From NCBI RefSeq assembly GCF_001695855.1, contig NZ_MBSS01000056.1, positions 62,001 to 126,000 of the forward strand: a DNA stretch of 64,000 bases, read 5' to 3'. The notes under the pieces were generated by a model. That model was not told where the DNA came from. It ran no database searches and saw only the letters and a program-made list of their open reading frames with translations. The stretch is from Ensifer sp. LC163. Lineage in GTDB: Bacteria; Pseudomonadota; Alphaproteobacteria; Rhizobiales; Rhizobiaceae. The position numbers were made by a program, and so were the translations under genes. Of the stretch, positions 50,928-59,443 are shown piece by piece; position 1 is the stretch's first letter; every line of letters starts with the position of its first letter.

Positions 50928-50946
50928 ATTGGATCCAATATACAAT
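50928..50946. promoter_or_regulatory. Putative GntR operator, site 2
   Basis: ATTGGATCCAATATACAAT, a 12-bp palindrome with an extra half-site, lies between the divergent racemase-family gene (135 bp away) and GntR gene (125 bp away). It differs at one position from the site upstream of the peptide ABC operon. Confidence 0.6.
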
Positions 50947-51071
50947 CTGAAATATACGAAACTTTGTGCAAAGCCGCGCGCTCTGTTGCCCGGCCAAGGG
51001 AATGGACCTATGACCAGAGCCACGGCAGTTTCCGCGCTGCCAGGGACACAAGCCGCCGGGGTTTAGACGCG

Positions 51072-51737
51072 ATGAAACTCGATGCCGTTGATGTCAGGCA
51101 AGCCGCTTCCGCAGCCGATATCGTCTACGAGGCATTGCGCAAGGCGATCATCGAAGGCGCGCTTGCCGAGGGGGAAAACCTGCGGCAGGACCAGATCGCC
51201 CAGATGTTCAACACCAGCCGCATCCCCGTGCGCGAAGCGCTCTCGCGCCTTGAGCAGCATGGGTTGATAACGACGCAACGCTACAAGGGCGCCGTCGTTG
51301 CCGGCCTCTCCATCGAGGAAATCGAAGAGATCTTCGAATTTCGCGCGCTGCTGGAGGCGGAGGTCATCCGGCTTGCCGTGCCCAACATGGATAGAAGGAC
51401 GCTCGAGCTTGCCCGCAGGCACTGTGACGAGTTTGGCAAAGAATCCGATTCGGCCAAGTGGGGCGAAACCAACCGGAATTTCCACTACAGCCTCTATGAG
51501 GCTGCACGCCGGCCTTACTACCTGCAGATCGTGCGCGCCTCGCTCGACCGTATCGATCGTTATCTGCGCGCCCAACTGACCCTGACGGACGGCATGAAGC
51601 GCGCAGCGCGCGAGCATGAGGCGATCCTCGATGCCTGCACCAAGGGCGACGCCGAACTGGCCTCGTCGCTCACCCGGGACCATATCCTCGACGCCGGCCG
51701 CTCGCTCGTCGTTTTCCTGAAAGAACAGAGAGGCTAA
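51072..51737 (+). CDS. GntR family transcriptional regulator (FCD domain)
   Basis: A 221-residue FadR-subfamily regulator. The winged helix is at about 18-75 ([21 protein letters not shown], then [18 protein letters not shown]). The FCD ligand-binding domain follows ([18 protein letters not shown], then a His in [12 protein letters not shown] and [12 protein letters not shown]), the usual metal-binding histidines. ATG 51072 is preferred because the longer frame enters the operator region. It probably controls the divergent racemase-family gene and, through a shared site, the peptide ABC-pepP operon. Confidence 0.92.
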   Translation: MKLDAVDVRQAASAADIVYEALRKAIIEGALAEGENLRQDQIAQMFNTSRIPVREALSRLEQHGLITTQRYKGAVVAGLSIEEIEEIFEFRALLEAEVIRLAVPNMDRRTLELARRHCDEFGKESDSAKWGETNRNFHYSLYEAARRPYYLQIVRASLDRIDRYLRAQLTLTDGMKRAAREHEAILDACTKGDAELASSLTRDHILDAGRSLVVFLKEQRG

Positions 51738-51821
51738 GCGCGCTGTCGCAGTGCCGCCGTCATAGCAGGACGCATCGTTCGTTCTCGCGTAAATTGTCGG
51801 CCAACTCTTGGACGCCTCCGG

Positions 51822-51850
51822 TTGACAAGCCGTCTGGAACCTTGAGAAAG
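51822..51850 (+). promoter_or_regulatory. Possible promoter of the alpha-2-macroglobulin gene
   Basis: TTGACA (51822-51827) is followed after 17 bp by AGAAAG (51845-51850), a poor -10. It lies 38 bp upstream of the start codon, with GGGAGGA as ribosome binding site at 51878-51884. Confidence 0.3.
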
Positions 51851-51887
51851 TGAACCCCTATCGAGACCGGCTGCGTTGGGAGGACTT

Positions 51888-54800
51888 ATGTCTGTGCGCG
51901 CGTTTTTCGGCCTTTCCACTCTCCTTGTATCTGTTTTGGCCGCCGGATACCCCGCTTTTTCGGCCGAGACCGGCCGTCAGGTCGAGATCACCCAGGACGC
52001 TGATTATTTCGGGTTCGATCTTCGAACCGAGCAGAACGTCTCGCTGGATCAATGCGAGACCGCCTGTGTTGCGGACCAATCCTGCCGTGCATTCACCTAC
52101 AATCCCAAGGTGAAATGGTGCTTCCTGAAGTCCGACTTCAACCAATTGAACGATTTTCCCGGCGCCATCGCCGGCAAGATCGTCCAGGCGCAGGCCGTGC
52201 AGCCGGACCTCGGCGCCCCACCGCGGCTTTCCTTCCTCTCCGACCAGATCCTTCAGGACGCACGCGACGCCAAGGCTGACCTTTCGCTTGCCGACGATCA
52301 GCAGGGCTTCGGCGTCAACAGCCTGATCGAAACGGCGCGCGCCCAGGCGGCCGGGGGCATCATCGACGGCGCCTTGAAGGCATTCCAGGGGGCGCTTGCG
52401 ATCACCCCTGACGACAGTGAGCTGTGGCTTGAAACGGCGCGCACGGCAAACCGGGTCACCGGCAACACCGATGTCGCCACGCAAGCCGCCCTTGCCGCGA
52501 TCAACGGCTACCAGCTGACGCGGACGGCTGAAAGCCGCGCTCATGCGCTGGCCGTTCTCGCCAAGTCGCTCGAAAACGCCGAAAACTTCCGCGGCTCGCT
52601 GAATGCCTACAAGGCCAGCCTCGAACTCGTGCAATCGAAAACGGTCGAGACCGACTACCTTGACCTCAAGGAACGCAAGCGCTTCCGCGTCATCGAAAAC
52701 ACCGTTGACGCCGATAGCGCGTCGCCCCGCGCCTGCGTGCAATTTTCCGAGCAGCTCATGAAGAGTGGCGCCGACTATGCCTCCTTCGTGACACTCGATG
52801 GCGCCGCCCCGAAGGCGGTTGAAACCAAGGGCGACCAGATCTGCGTCGAGGGGCTGTCGCACGGTCAGCGCTACAAGCTGACGCTGCGCACCGGACTGCC
52901 CTCGTCGGTCGACGAGGTGCTGGAAGCGCCCGTCAGCCTCGAAATCTATGTCAATGACCGCGCGCAGATGGTGCGGTTCACCGGCGACAGCTTCGTGCTG
53001 CCGTCGACGGCGCGGCGCGGTATCCCGCTTGTCTCCGTCAACACCGACAGCGCCAAGCTCAAGCTCTACCGCATTGGTGACCGCAGTCTGGCGCAGGTCC
53101 TGCAAAACTCGCAGTTCCTGACGCAGATCGACGGCTACAGCGCCCAGCGCATCGAGGATGAAAGCGGCGAGCTCGTCTGGCAGGGCACAATCGGCATCGA
53201 CAGCGTGATCAACAAAGAGGTGGTCACCAGCTTCCCGGTCGATGAAGCGTTGCCGCAGCGCAAGCCCGGCGTCTACGTTCTGACCGCGGCGTCGGAAACC
53301 GGCGTCAGCCAGGACTGGGATGCCCGCGCGACGCAATGGTTCGTCGTCTCCGATATCGGTGTGTCGACCTATGCTGGCACCGACGGCCTCAACGTCTTTG
53401 CCCGGTCGCTCGCAACCGCCAAGCCGATCGAAGGCGTCGAGCTGCAACTTGTCGCCAAGAACAACGAGATCCTCGGCACGGCAACGACGGATGGCGATGG
53501 CCGCGCCACCTTTACCGCCGGCCTCATCCGTGGCACCGCCGCCCTGACGCCGGCAGTGATCACGGCCAAGAGCGGCGAAGACGATTTCGTCTTCCTCGAC
53601 ATGACAAGGGCCGGTTTCGACCTTTCGGACCGTGGCGTCACCGGTCGTGCCGCCCCCGGCGCGATCGACATCCTCGCCTGGACGGAGCGCGGCATCTACC
53701 GCGTCGGCGAAACCGTGCATGCGTCAGCGCTTGCCCGCGACGTCAATGGCGAGGCGATCGAGAACCTGCCGCTCACCTTCGTATTCTTGCGCCCTGATGG
53801 CGTCGAATACCGCAGGATGATCAGCGATGGCGGTAAGCTCGGCGGCCACACGCTCGATCTCGATGTTCAGGAAAACGCCATGCGCGGCACCTGGACGATG
53901 CAGATCTTCACCGACCCCAAGGCCTCGCCGATCGGCGAGAAGCAGTTCCTGGTCGACGATTTCGTGCCGGATCGCACGGAATTCGATCTGACCAGCGAGG
54001 CAAAGGAGATTGCTGTCGGCGAGCCGGTGCAGGTCGCGGTTGACGGGCGTTTTCTCTATGGCGCGCCGGCAGCCGGCCTCGAGCTCGAGGGCGAAGTGGT
54101 CCTCAAACCAACGCGCGAAAGCGCGGCCTTCAAGGGATATTTCTTCGGCCTCGCCGACGAGGAGGCGAGCGAGGAGACGCGCCTGCCGCTGGAAGAACTC
54201 GTGCCTCTCGACGACGAAGGCAAGTCGACCTTCGACGTCGCGCTGAGCGAAGTGCCGTCGACGACGCAGCTCCTCAGCGCCAATGTCACCGTGCGCATGC
54301 GCGAGGCCGGCGGCCGCGCCGTCGAGCGCTCCTTGACGCTGCCGGTGAAGCCGGAAGGGACGATGATCGGCATCAAGCCGGAATTTTCGGGCGACCTTCA
54401 GGAAAACTCCGTCGGCAAGTTCCGCGTGGTCGCCATTGACCCCGACGGCGCTAAGGCGCCCATGCCGGGGCTGCTCTGGAAACTGATCAGCGTCGAACGC
54501 AACTATCATTGGTACCGCGACGGAACCGCCTGGAAATACGAGCCGGTGGTCACCACCAAGCAGGTTGCGAACGGTACGCTCGACGTGACCGCCGATGGCG
54601 GCGAGATCGCCGTGCCCGTCGGCTGGGGCCGCTTCCGTCTCGAAGTTGAGACAGCCGCTCTGGACGGACCGACGTCGAGCGTCGAGTTCGATGCCGGCTG
54701 GTATGTCGCGTCGACGTCGACCGAAACGCCCGACGGCCTCGAAATCGCGCTCGACAAGGAAAACTATGCCGTCGGCGAGACCGCCAAGCTCAAGGTTTCG

Positions 54801-57344
54801 CCGCGTTTTGCCGGTGAACTGCTCGTGACCGTCGGGACGGAAGACCTGGTCACAACACAGAGCGCGACGATTGCCGCCGAAGGTGGCGAGGTCGATCTGC
54901 CTGTCACCGCCGATTGGGGTGCCGGCGCCTATGTGACTGCGACCCTCTTTCGCCCCGGCGACGCCCAGGAAAGCCGCATGCCGATGCGTGCGATCGGCAT
55001 CAAATGGTTGGCCGTCGATCCGGCCGAGCGCAAGCTTGCCGTCACCCTCGAAGCGCCCGAAAAGACCGAGCCGCGCAAGCCGCTCGATATCAGCCTGCAG
55101 GTGGCAGGCGCCGGCGCCAATGAGGACGCCTATGTCACGATTGCCGCCGTCGACGTCGGCATCCTGAACCTGACCCGTTACGAAGCCCCGGATCCGGCGG
55201 CCTGGTATTTCGGCCAGCGCCAGCTCGGCCTCGAAATGCGCGATCTCTACGGGCGGCTGATCGATGGCTCGCTCGGGGCGACAGGAAAGTTGCGCACCGG
55301 CGGCGACGGCGGCCAGGTCGCGTTGCAGGGAAGCCCGCCCACCGAAAAGCTCGTGGCATTCTTCGAAGGCCCGGTGAAGCTCGACTCCGACGGCAGGGCG
55401 ACAGTCAGCTTCGATATCCCGCAATTCAACGGCACGGCGCGCATCATGAGCGTCGCATGGACCAAGTCCGGCGTCGGTCATGCCGTCCGCGACGTCGTGA
55501 TCCGCGACCCGATCGTGGTGACCGCGAGCCTGCCCCGCTTCCTCGCGCCTGGAGATCGCGCCGAACTGCGGCTCGATATCGCCAACACCGACGCCCCGGC
55601 CGGCGACTATCAGGTACAACTGACGACCAACGGACCGGCGACGGTGGAGCAGACCGGCCCCAGTGAAACGGTACGCCTCGAACAGGGTGGCAAGTCGGTT
55701 CTGACGCTGCCGCTGGTCGGCCAGCACGCAGGCGACGGGCTCGTCACCGTGCAGCTCACCGGGGCATCTGGGCTTTCGCTCGAACAGGCGCTCAACATTC
55801 CCGTGCGCCCGGCCACCTTGCCGGTCACGCAGCGGCAGGTGGTCAACCTCGCCGCGGGCAGCAGCCTGACGATCGACGGCCAGTTGCTGGCCGACAGCGT
55901 GCTCCAGGGCGCGTCGGTTTCACTGAGCGTCACCCGGTCGGCAGCCTTCGACATTCCCGCCATCCTGATGGCGCTCGACCGCTACCCCTATGGCTGCGCC
56001 GAGCAGACGACCAGCCGGGCGCTGCCGCTTCTCTATCTGAGCGAACTGGCGAAGCAGTCGGGCCTTGCCGATGACGGCGAGGTGACGAAACGGGTGCAGG
56101 AGGCGATCTACCGCGTGCTCTCCTACCAGTCGTCTTCCGGCAGTTTCGGCCTTTGGGGCCCGGGCTATGGCGACCTCTGGCTCGATGCCTATGTCACCGA
56201 CTTCCTCACACGCGCACGCGAACAGAAGTACGACGTGCCGGAGGCAGCGATGGTGCAGGCGCTCGAAAACCTCCAGAACGGCCTCGGCTACGACACCAAT
56301 GCCAAGGATCGCGGCAACGAGATCGCCTATTCGCTCTACGTACTCGCGCGCAATCGCAAGGCCGCCGTCAACGACATCCGCTATTACGCCAACACGCTGA
56401 TCAACGATTTCCCGACGCCGCTGGCCAAGGCTCATATCGCGGCGGCATTGGCGCTCTACGGCGATGCCCAGCGTTCGCAGGAAATCTTTGCGTCCTCTGC
56501 CAACATGTCGACGGGCCTCGTCAATGTCAGCCTGTCGCGTTCCGACTATGGTTCTTCTCTGCGCGACGATGCAGCCGTCCTGGCTCTGGCCGCGGAAAGT
56601 CGTCCTGTGCCGCCGATGATCCCGGAACTGTCGAAGGTCGTCGCCCGGCAATGGGAGCAGAAGAAATACACCAGCACCCAGGAACAGGCCTGGATGCTGC
56701 TTGCAGCCCGCGCGGTTCAGGGCGGTGACGAGGACATGCTGCTCGACGTCAACGGCGCGTCGAAGACCGGCAGCTACGCCGCTCGGATGACCGGTGATGC
56801 GCTTCTGTCTCATCCGGTGGTGATCAGGAACGAGGGGGCGGACGCCGTCTCTGCCGTGGTCACTACGGTTGCGGCCCCAGCCCAGCCGCTGTCGGCCGGC
56901 GGTGACGGCTTTGCCATCGAGCGCACCTACTACACTCTTGATGGTACTGAGGCCAATGTCAGCCAGGCCAGGCAGAACGAACGCTATGTCGTGGTGCTGA
57001 AAGTCACGGAAACCAACGACTGGCCCTCCCGTGTGCTTGTTTCGGACCTGCTGCCGGCAGGCTTCCAGATCGACAACCCGAGCCTTGTCGACAGCGCCCA
57101 GCTGACGAACTTCGAATGGCTCGGTGAGATCACCGCGACGCATACGGAATTCCGTAACGATCGCTTCGTCGCCGCCTTCGACCGCGCTAGCGGCGACAGC
57201 CGTGAGCTGACGCTTGCTTACGTCGTCAGGGCGGTGAACCCGGGCGTCTACGATCATCCCGCCGCAAGCGTCGAAGACATGTACCGGCCGCAGTTCTCGG
57301 CACGCACCGCAACCGGGCGCATGGAGGTCCTGGCAGCCCAATAG
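51888..57344 (+). CDS. Bacterial alpha-2-macroglobulin with N-terminal PAN domain
   Basis: An 1818-residue secreted protease trap. A signal peptide (MSVRAFFGLSTLLVSVLAAGYPAFSA) is followed by a Cys-rich PAN/Apple-like domain (C56, C60, C66, C78). MG-type beta domains follow, and the thioester motif is GCAEQT (C1370 to Q1373) at the start of the helical thioester domain. There is no lipobox Cys, unlike E. coli YfhM, so it is probably soluble in the periplasm or exported. ATG 51888 has a strong GGGAGGA. It is 5 bp upstream of pbpC, the classic pairing for periplasmic defence and wall repair. Confidence 0.95.
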   Translation: MSVRAFFGLSTLLVSVLAAGYPAFSAETGRQVEITQDADYFGFDLRTEQNVSLDQCETACVADQSCRAFTYNPKVKWCFLKSDFNQLNDFPGAIAGKIVQAQAVQPDLGAPPRLSFLSDQILQDARDAKADLSLADDQQGFGVNSLIETARAQAAGGIIDGALKAFQGALAITPDDSELWLETARTANRVTGNTDVATQAALAAINGYQLTRTAESRAHALAVLAKSLENAENFRGSLNAYKASLELVQSKTVETDYLDLKERKRFRVIENTVDADSASPRACVQFSEQLMKSGADYASFVTLDGAAPKAVETKGDQICVEGLSHGQRYKLTLRTGLPSSVDEVLEAPVSLEIYVNDRAQMVRFTGDSFVLPSTARRGIPLVSVNTDSAKLKLYRIGDRSLAQVLQNSQFLTQIDGYSAQRIEDESGELVWQGTIGIDSVINKEVVTSFPVDEALPQRKPGVYVLTAASETGVSQDWDARATQWFVVSDIGVSTYAGTDGLNVFARSLATAKPIEGVELQLVAKNNEILGTATTDGDGRATFTAGLIRGTAALTPAVITAKSGEDDFVFLDMTRAGFDLSDRGVTGRAAPGAIDILAWTERGIYRVGETVHASALARDVNGEAIENLPLTFVFLRPDGVEYRRMISDGGKLGGHTLDLDVQENAMRGTWTMQIFTDPKASPIGEKQFLVDDFVPDRTEFDLTSEAKEIAVGEPVQVAVDGRFLYGAPAAGLELEGEVVLKPTRESAAFKGYFFGLADEEASEETRLPLEELVPLDDEGKSTFDVALSEVPSTTQLLSANVTVRMREAGGRAVERSLTLPVKPEGTMIGIKPEFSGDLQENSVGKFRVVAIDPDGAKAPMPGLLWKLISVERNYHWYRDGTAWKYEPVVTTKQVANGTLDVTADGGEIAVPVGWGRFRLEVETAALDGPTSSVEFDAGWYVASTSTETPDGLEIALDKENYAVGETAKLKVSPRFAGELLVTVGTEDLVTTQSATIAAEGGEVDLPVTADWGAGAYVTATLFRPGDAQESRMPMRAIGIKWLAVDPAERKLAVTLEAPEKTEPRKPLDISLQVAGAGANEDAYVTIAAVDVGILNLTRYEAPDPAAWYFGQRQLGLEMRDLYGRLIDGSLGATGKLRTGGDGGQVALQGSPPTEKLVAFFEGPVKLDSDGRATVSFDIPQFNGTARIMSVAWTKSGVGHAVRDVVIRDPIVVTASLPRFLAPGDRAELRLDIANTDAPAGDYQVQLTTNGPATVEQTGPSETVRLEQGGKSVLTLPLVGQHAGDGLVTVQLTGASGLSLEQALNIPVRPATLPVTQRQVVNLAAGSSLTIDGQLLADSVLQGASVSLSVTRSAAFDIPAILMALDRYPYGCAEQTTSRALPLLYLSELAKQSGLADDGEVTKRVQEAIYRVLSYQSSSGSFGLWGPGYGDLWLDAYVTDFLTRAREQKYDVPEAAMVQALENLQNGLGYDTNAKDRGNEIAYSLYVLARNRKAAVNDIRYYANTLINDFPTPLAKAHIAAALALYGDAQRSQEIFASSANMSTGLVNVSLSRSDYGSSLRDDAAVLALAAESRPVPPMIPELSKVVARQWEQKKYTSTQEQAWMLLAARAVQGGDEDMLLDVNGASKTGSYAARMTGDALLSHPVVIRNEGADAVSAVVTTVAAPAQPLSAGGDGFAIERTYYTLDGTEANVSQARQNERYVVVLKVTETNDWPSRVLVSDLLPAGFQIDNPSLVDSAQLTNFEWLGEITATHTEFRNDRFVAAFDRASGDSRELTLAYVVRAVNPGVYDHPAASVEDMYRPQFSARTATGRMEVLAAQ

Positions 57345-57349
57345 GCCTG

Positions 57350-59434
57350 ATGATGTCGATAAGGCAAAAACTACTGATCGCGATCCCCGCCGGCCTGTTG
57401 CTGGCGGGGCTGTCATCCTTTGCGCTCAACAAGGCCGATCAGGCATTTCCGCCGCCACTGGAGGCGGCCGGCATCGTGTCTCGCGAGGTCCTCGACATCG
57501 ACGGCCAGTTGCTCAGGGCCTTTGCAACGCCTGACGGTCTCTGGCGGTTGAAGACGACTGTCGATGACGTCGATCCGCAGTTCCTGCGGATGTTGGTCGC
57601 CTATGAGGACCAACGGTTTCGCGAGCACGCCGGCATCGACTTCCTCGCGCTTGGCCGCGCCGCGCTGCAGTTCGTCACCAATGGCCGCATCGTTTCCGGC
57701 GCCTCCACTCTTTCGATGCAGGTGGCGCGGCTGATCGAACCGCGCGAGCAGCGAAGCATCGCCGCCAAGCTGCTCCAGATTGCCCGTGCGATCCAGATCG
57801 AACGCCGGCTTTCGAAGAACCAGATTCTCGATCTTTATCTGACCCACGCGCCCTATGGCGGCAATCTCGAGGGGGTGCGCGCAGCAAGCCTTGCCTGGTT
57901 CGGCAAGGAGCCGAAGCGCCTTTCTGTAGGCGAAGCCGCACTGCTGGTGGCACTGCCGCAATTGCCGGAAAGGCGCCGGCCGGATCGCAATCATGCGGCG
58001 GCCGAAGCGGCACGCGAGCGCGTTTTGACCCGCATGGCCGTTGCCGAAGTGATCGGCGAAGGCGAGGCGGAGCGCGCGGCGATGACGACCGTTCCCACCC
58101 GCCGCCTCCAGTTGCCGGCCTATGCCGCCCATCTGGCAGAAGCAGCGTTGCGCAAGCAGCCCACGGCCGTGCAACATCACACGACGCTGCGCCGCAACGT
58201 CCAGCGCGGCCTCGAGGCGGTTGCGCACGACGGCGCCGCCAAGCTGGGCCCGAGGGTGTCCGTCGCCATGATCATGGCCGACGCGCGCACGGGCGAGATC
58301 ATCGGCGAAGTCGGCTCGGCCGACTATTTCGATGCAAGCCGCTCGGGCTGGATCGACATGACGCGGATCACCCGCTCGCCCGGCTCGACGCTGAAGCCCT
58401 TCATCTACGGTCTCGCCTTCGAAGAGGGGCTGGTCAGCCAGGAAACCATTATCGAGGATCGTCCGGCCGACTTCTTCGGCTATCGGCCGCGCAATTTCGA
58501 CATGAGCTACCAGGGCGACGTCAGCGTGCGACAGGCGCTGCAACTGTCACTCAACGTACCCGCCATCCGCCTGCTCGATGTCGTCGGCCCTGCCCGGCTG
58601 ATGGTGCGGTTCCGCCGTGCCGAGGTGAAGCCAGTGCTGCCGGCCGGCGAGGCTCCCGGATTGGCGATCGGCCTGGGCGGCGTCGGCCTGACGCTGCGCG
58701 ATCTCGTGCAACTCTACGCGAGCCTTGCCAATCGCGGCTTCCCGGTGCGGCTCGGCGATGGCATCACCGACACGGCCGGGTTGATCGACGGGGAGCCGCT
58801 GCTGTCTGCCGTTTCCGCCTGGCATGTCTCTGATGTGCTCTCCGCCGTCCTGCCGCCGGCGGGAAGCCGCCAGCGCGGCATCGCCTACAAGACGGGCACC
58901 AGCTACGGCTACCGCGATGCCTGGTCGGTCGGCTACGACGGCCGTTATGTCCTCGGCGTCTGGGTCGGGCGGCCGGACAATGGCGCCGTTCCGGGCCTGA
59001 CCGGCTATGGCGCAGCCGCGCCCATTCTCTTTCAAGGTTTTGCCAAGTCCGGGTTGCCCGTCACGCCGCTGCCGGATGCGCCGTCAGGTGCCGTTCGCAT
59101 CTCGCAGACCGAGCTGCCGATCAGTCAGCGCCGTTTTTCGATGACAGCGAGCGGTCTCGTCAACGCTTCGGCGCGCGAGCCCGCCCCACAGATCGTCTTC
59201 CCGCCGGAGGGCGCGCGCGTCGAACTCGGCGTCGGCCATGAGACCTTGTCGCCATTGACGTTGAAGCTGCAGGGCGGCCGCGCGCCCTTCCGGTGGCTCG
59301 CAAACGGCAGGCCGCTTCCCGACCCCACCCGCCGACGGACAACTCAATGGCAGCCGGACGGCGCCGGTTATTCCACCCTCACGGTTATCGACGCAGTCGG
59401 GCGGGCTGCCAGCGTCCGGGTCTTCATCGAATAG
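57350..59434 (+). CDS. pbpC: Penicillin-binding protein 1C
   Basis: A 694-residue bifunctional peptidoglycan synthase. After an N-terminal membrane anchor (LLIAIPAGLLLAGLSSFAL), the glycosyltransferase GT51 domain shows YEDQRFREHAGID and SGASTLSMQ. The transpeptidase domain has the SxxK motif in GSTLKPF (S346, K349) and KTGTSYGYRD (K514). The last about 95 residues form the PBP1C C-terminal beta domain (VFPPEGARVELG...). It follows the alpha-2-macroglobulin gene by 5 bp. It stops 9 bp from the convergent kinase gene. Confidence 0.95.
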   Translation: MMSIRQKLLIAIPAGLLLAGLSSFALNKADQAFPPPLEAAGIVSREVLDIDGQLLRAFATPDGLWRLKTTVDDVDPQFLRMLVAYEDQRFREHAGIDFLALGRAALQFVTNGRIVSGASTLSMQVARLIEPREQRSIAAKLLQIARAIQIERRLSKNQILDLYLTHAPYGGNLEGVRAASLAWFGKEPKRLSVGEAALLVALPQLPERRRPDRNHAAAEAARERVLTRMAVAEVIGEGEAERAAMTTVPTRRLQLPAYAAHLAEAALRKQPTAVQHHTTLRRNVQRGLEAVAHDGAAKLGPRVSVAMIMADARTGEIIGEVGSADYFDASRSGWIDMTRITRSPGSTLKPFIYGLAFEEGLVSQETIIEDRPADFFGYRPRNFDMSYQGDVSVRQALQLSLNVPAIRLLDVVGPARLMVRFRRAEVKPVLPAGEAPGLAIGLGGVGLTLRDLVQLYASLANRGFPVRLGDGITDTAGLIDGEPLLSAVSAWHVSDVLSAVLPPAGSRQRGIAYKTGTSYGYRDAWSVGYDGRYVLGVWVGRPDNGAVPGLTGYGAAAPILFQGFAKSGLPVTPLPDAPSGAVRISQTELPISQRRFSMTASGLVNASAREPAPQIVFPPEGARVELGVGHETLSPLTLKLQGGRAPFRWLANGRPLPDPTRRRTTQWQPDGAGYSTLTVIDAVGRAASVRVFIE

Positions 59435-59443
59435 GGGTAAACC

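Noticed and set aside
51858-57416. Very long antisense frames opposite the alpha-2-macroglobulin gene (up to 667 codons)
   Set aside because: They mirror the codon structure of a clear protein-coding strand in GC-rich DNA and contain no recognisable domains.
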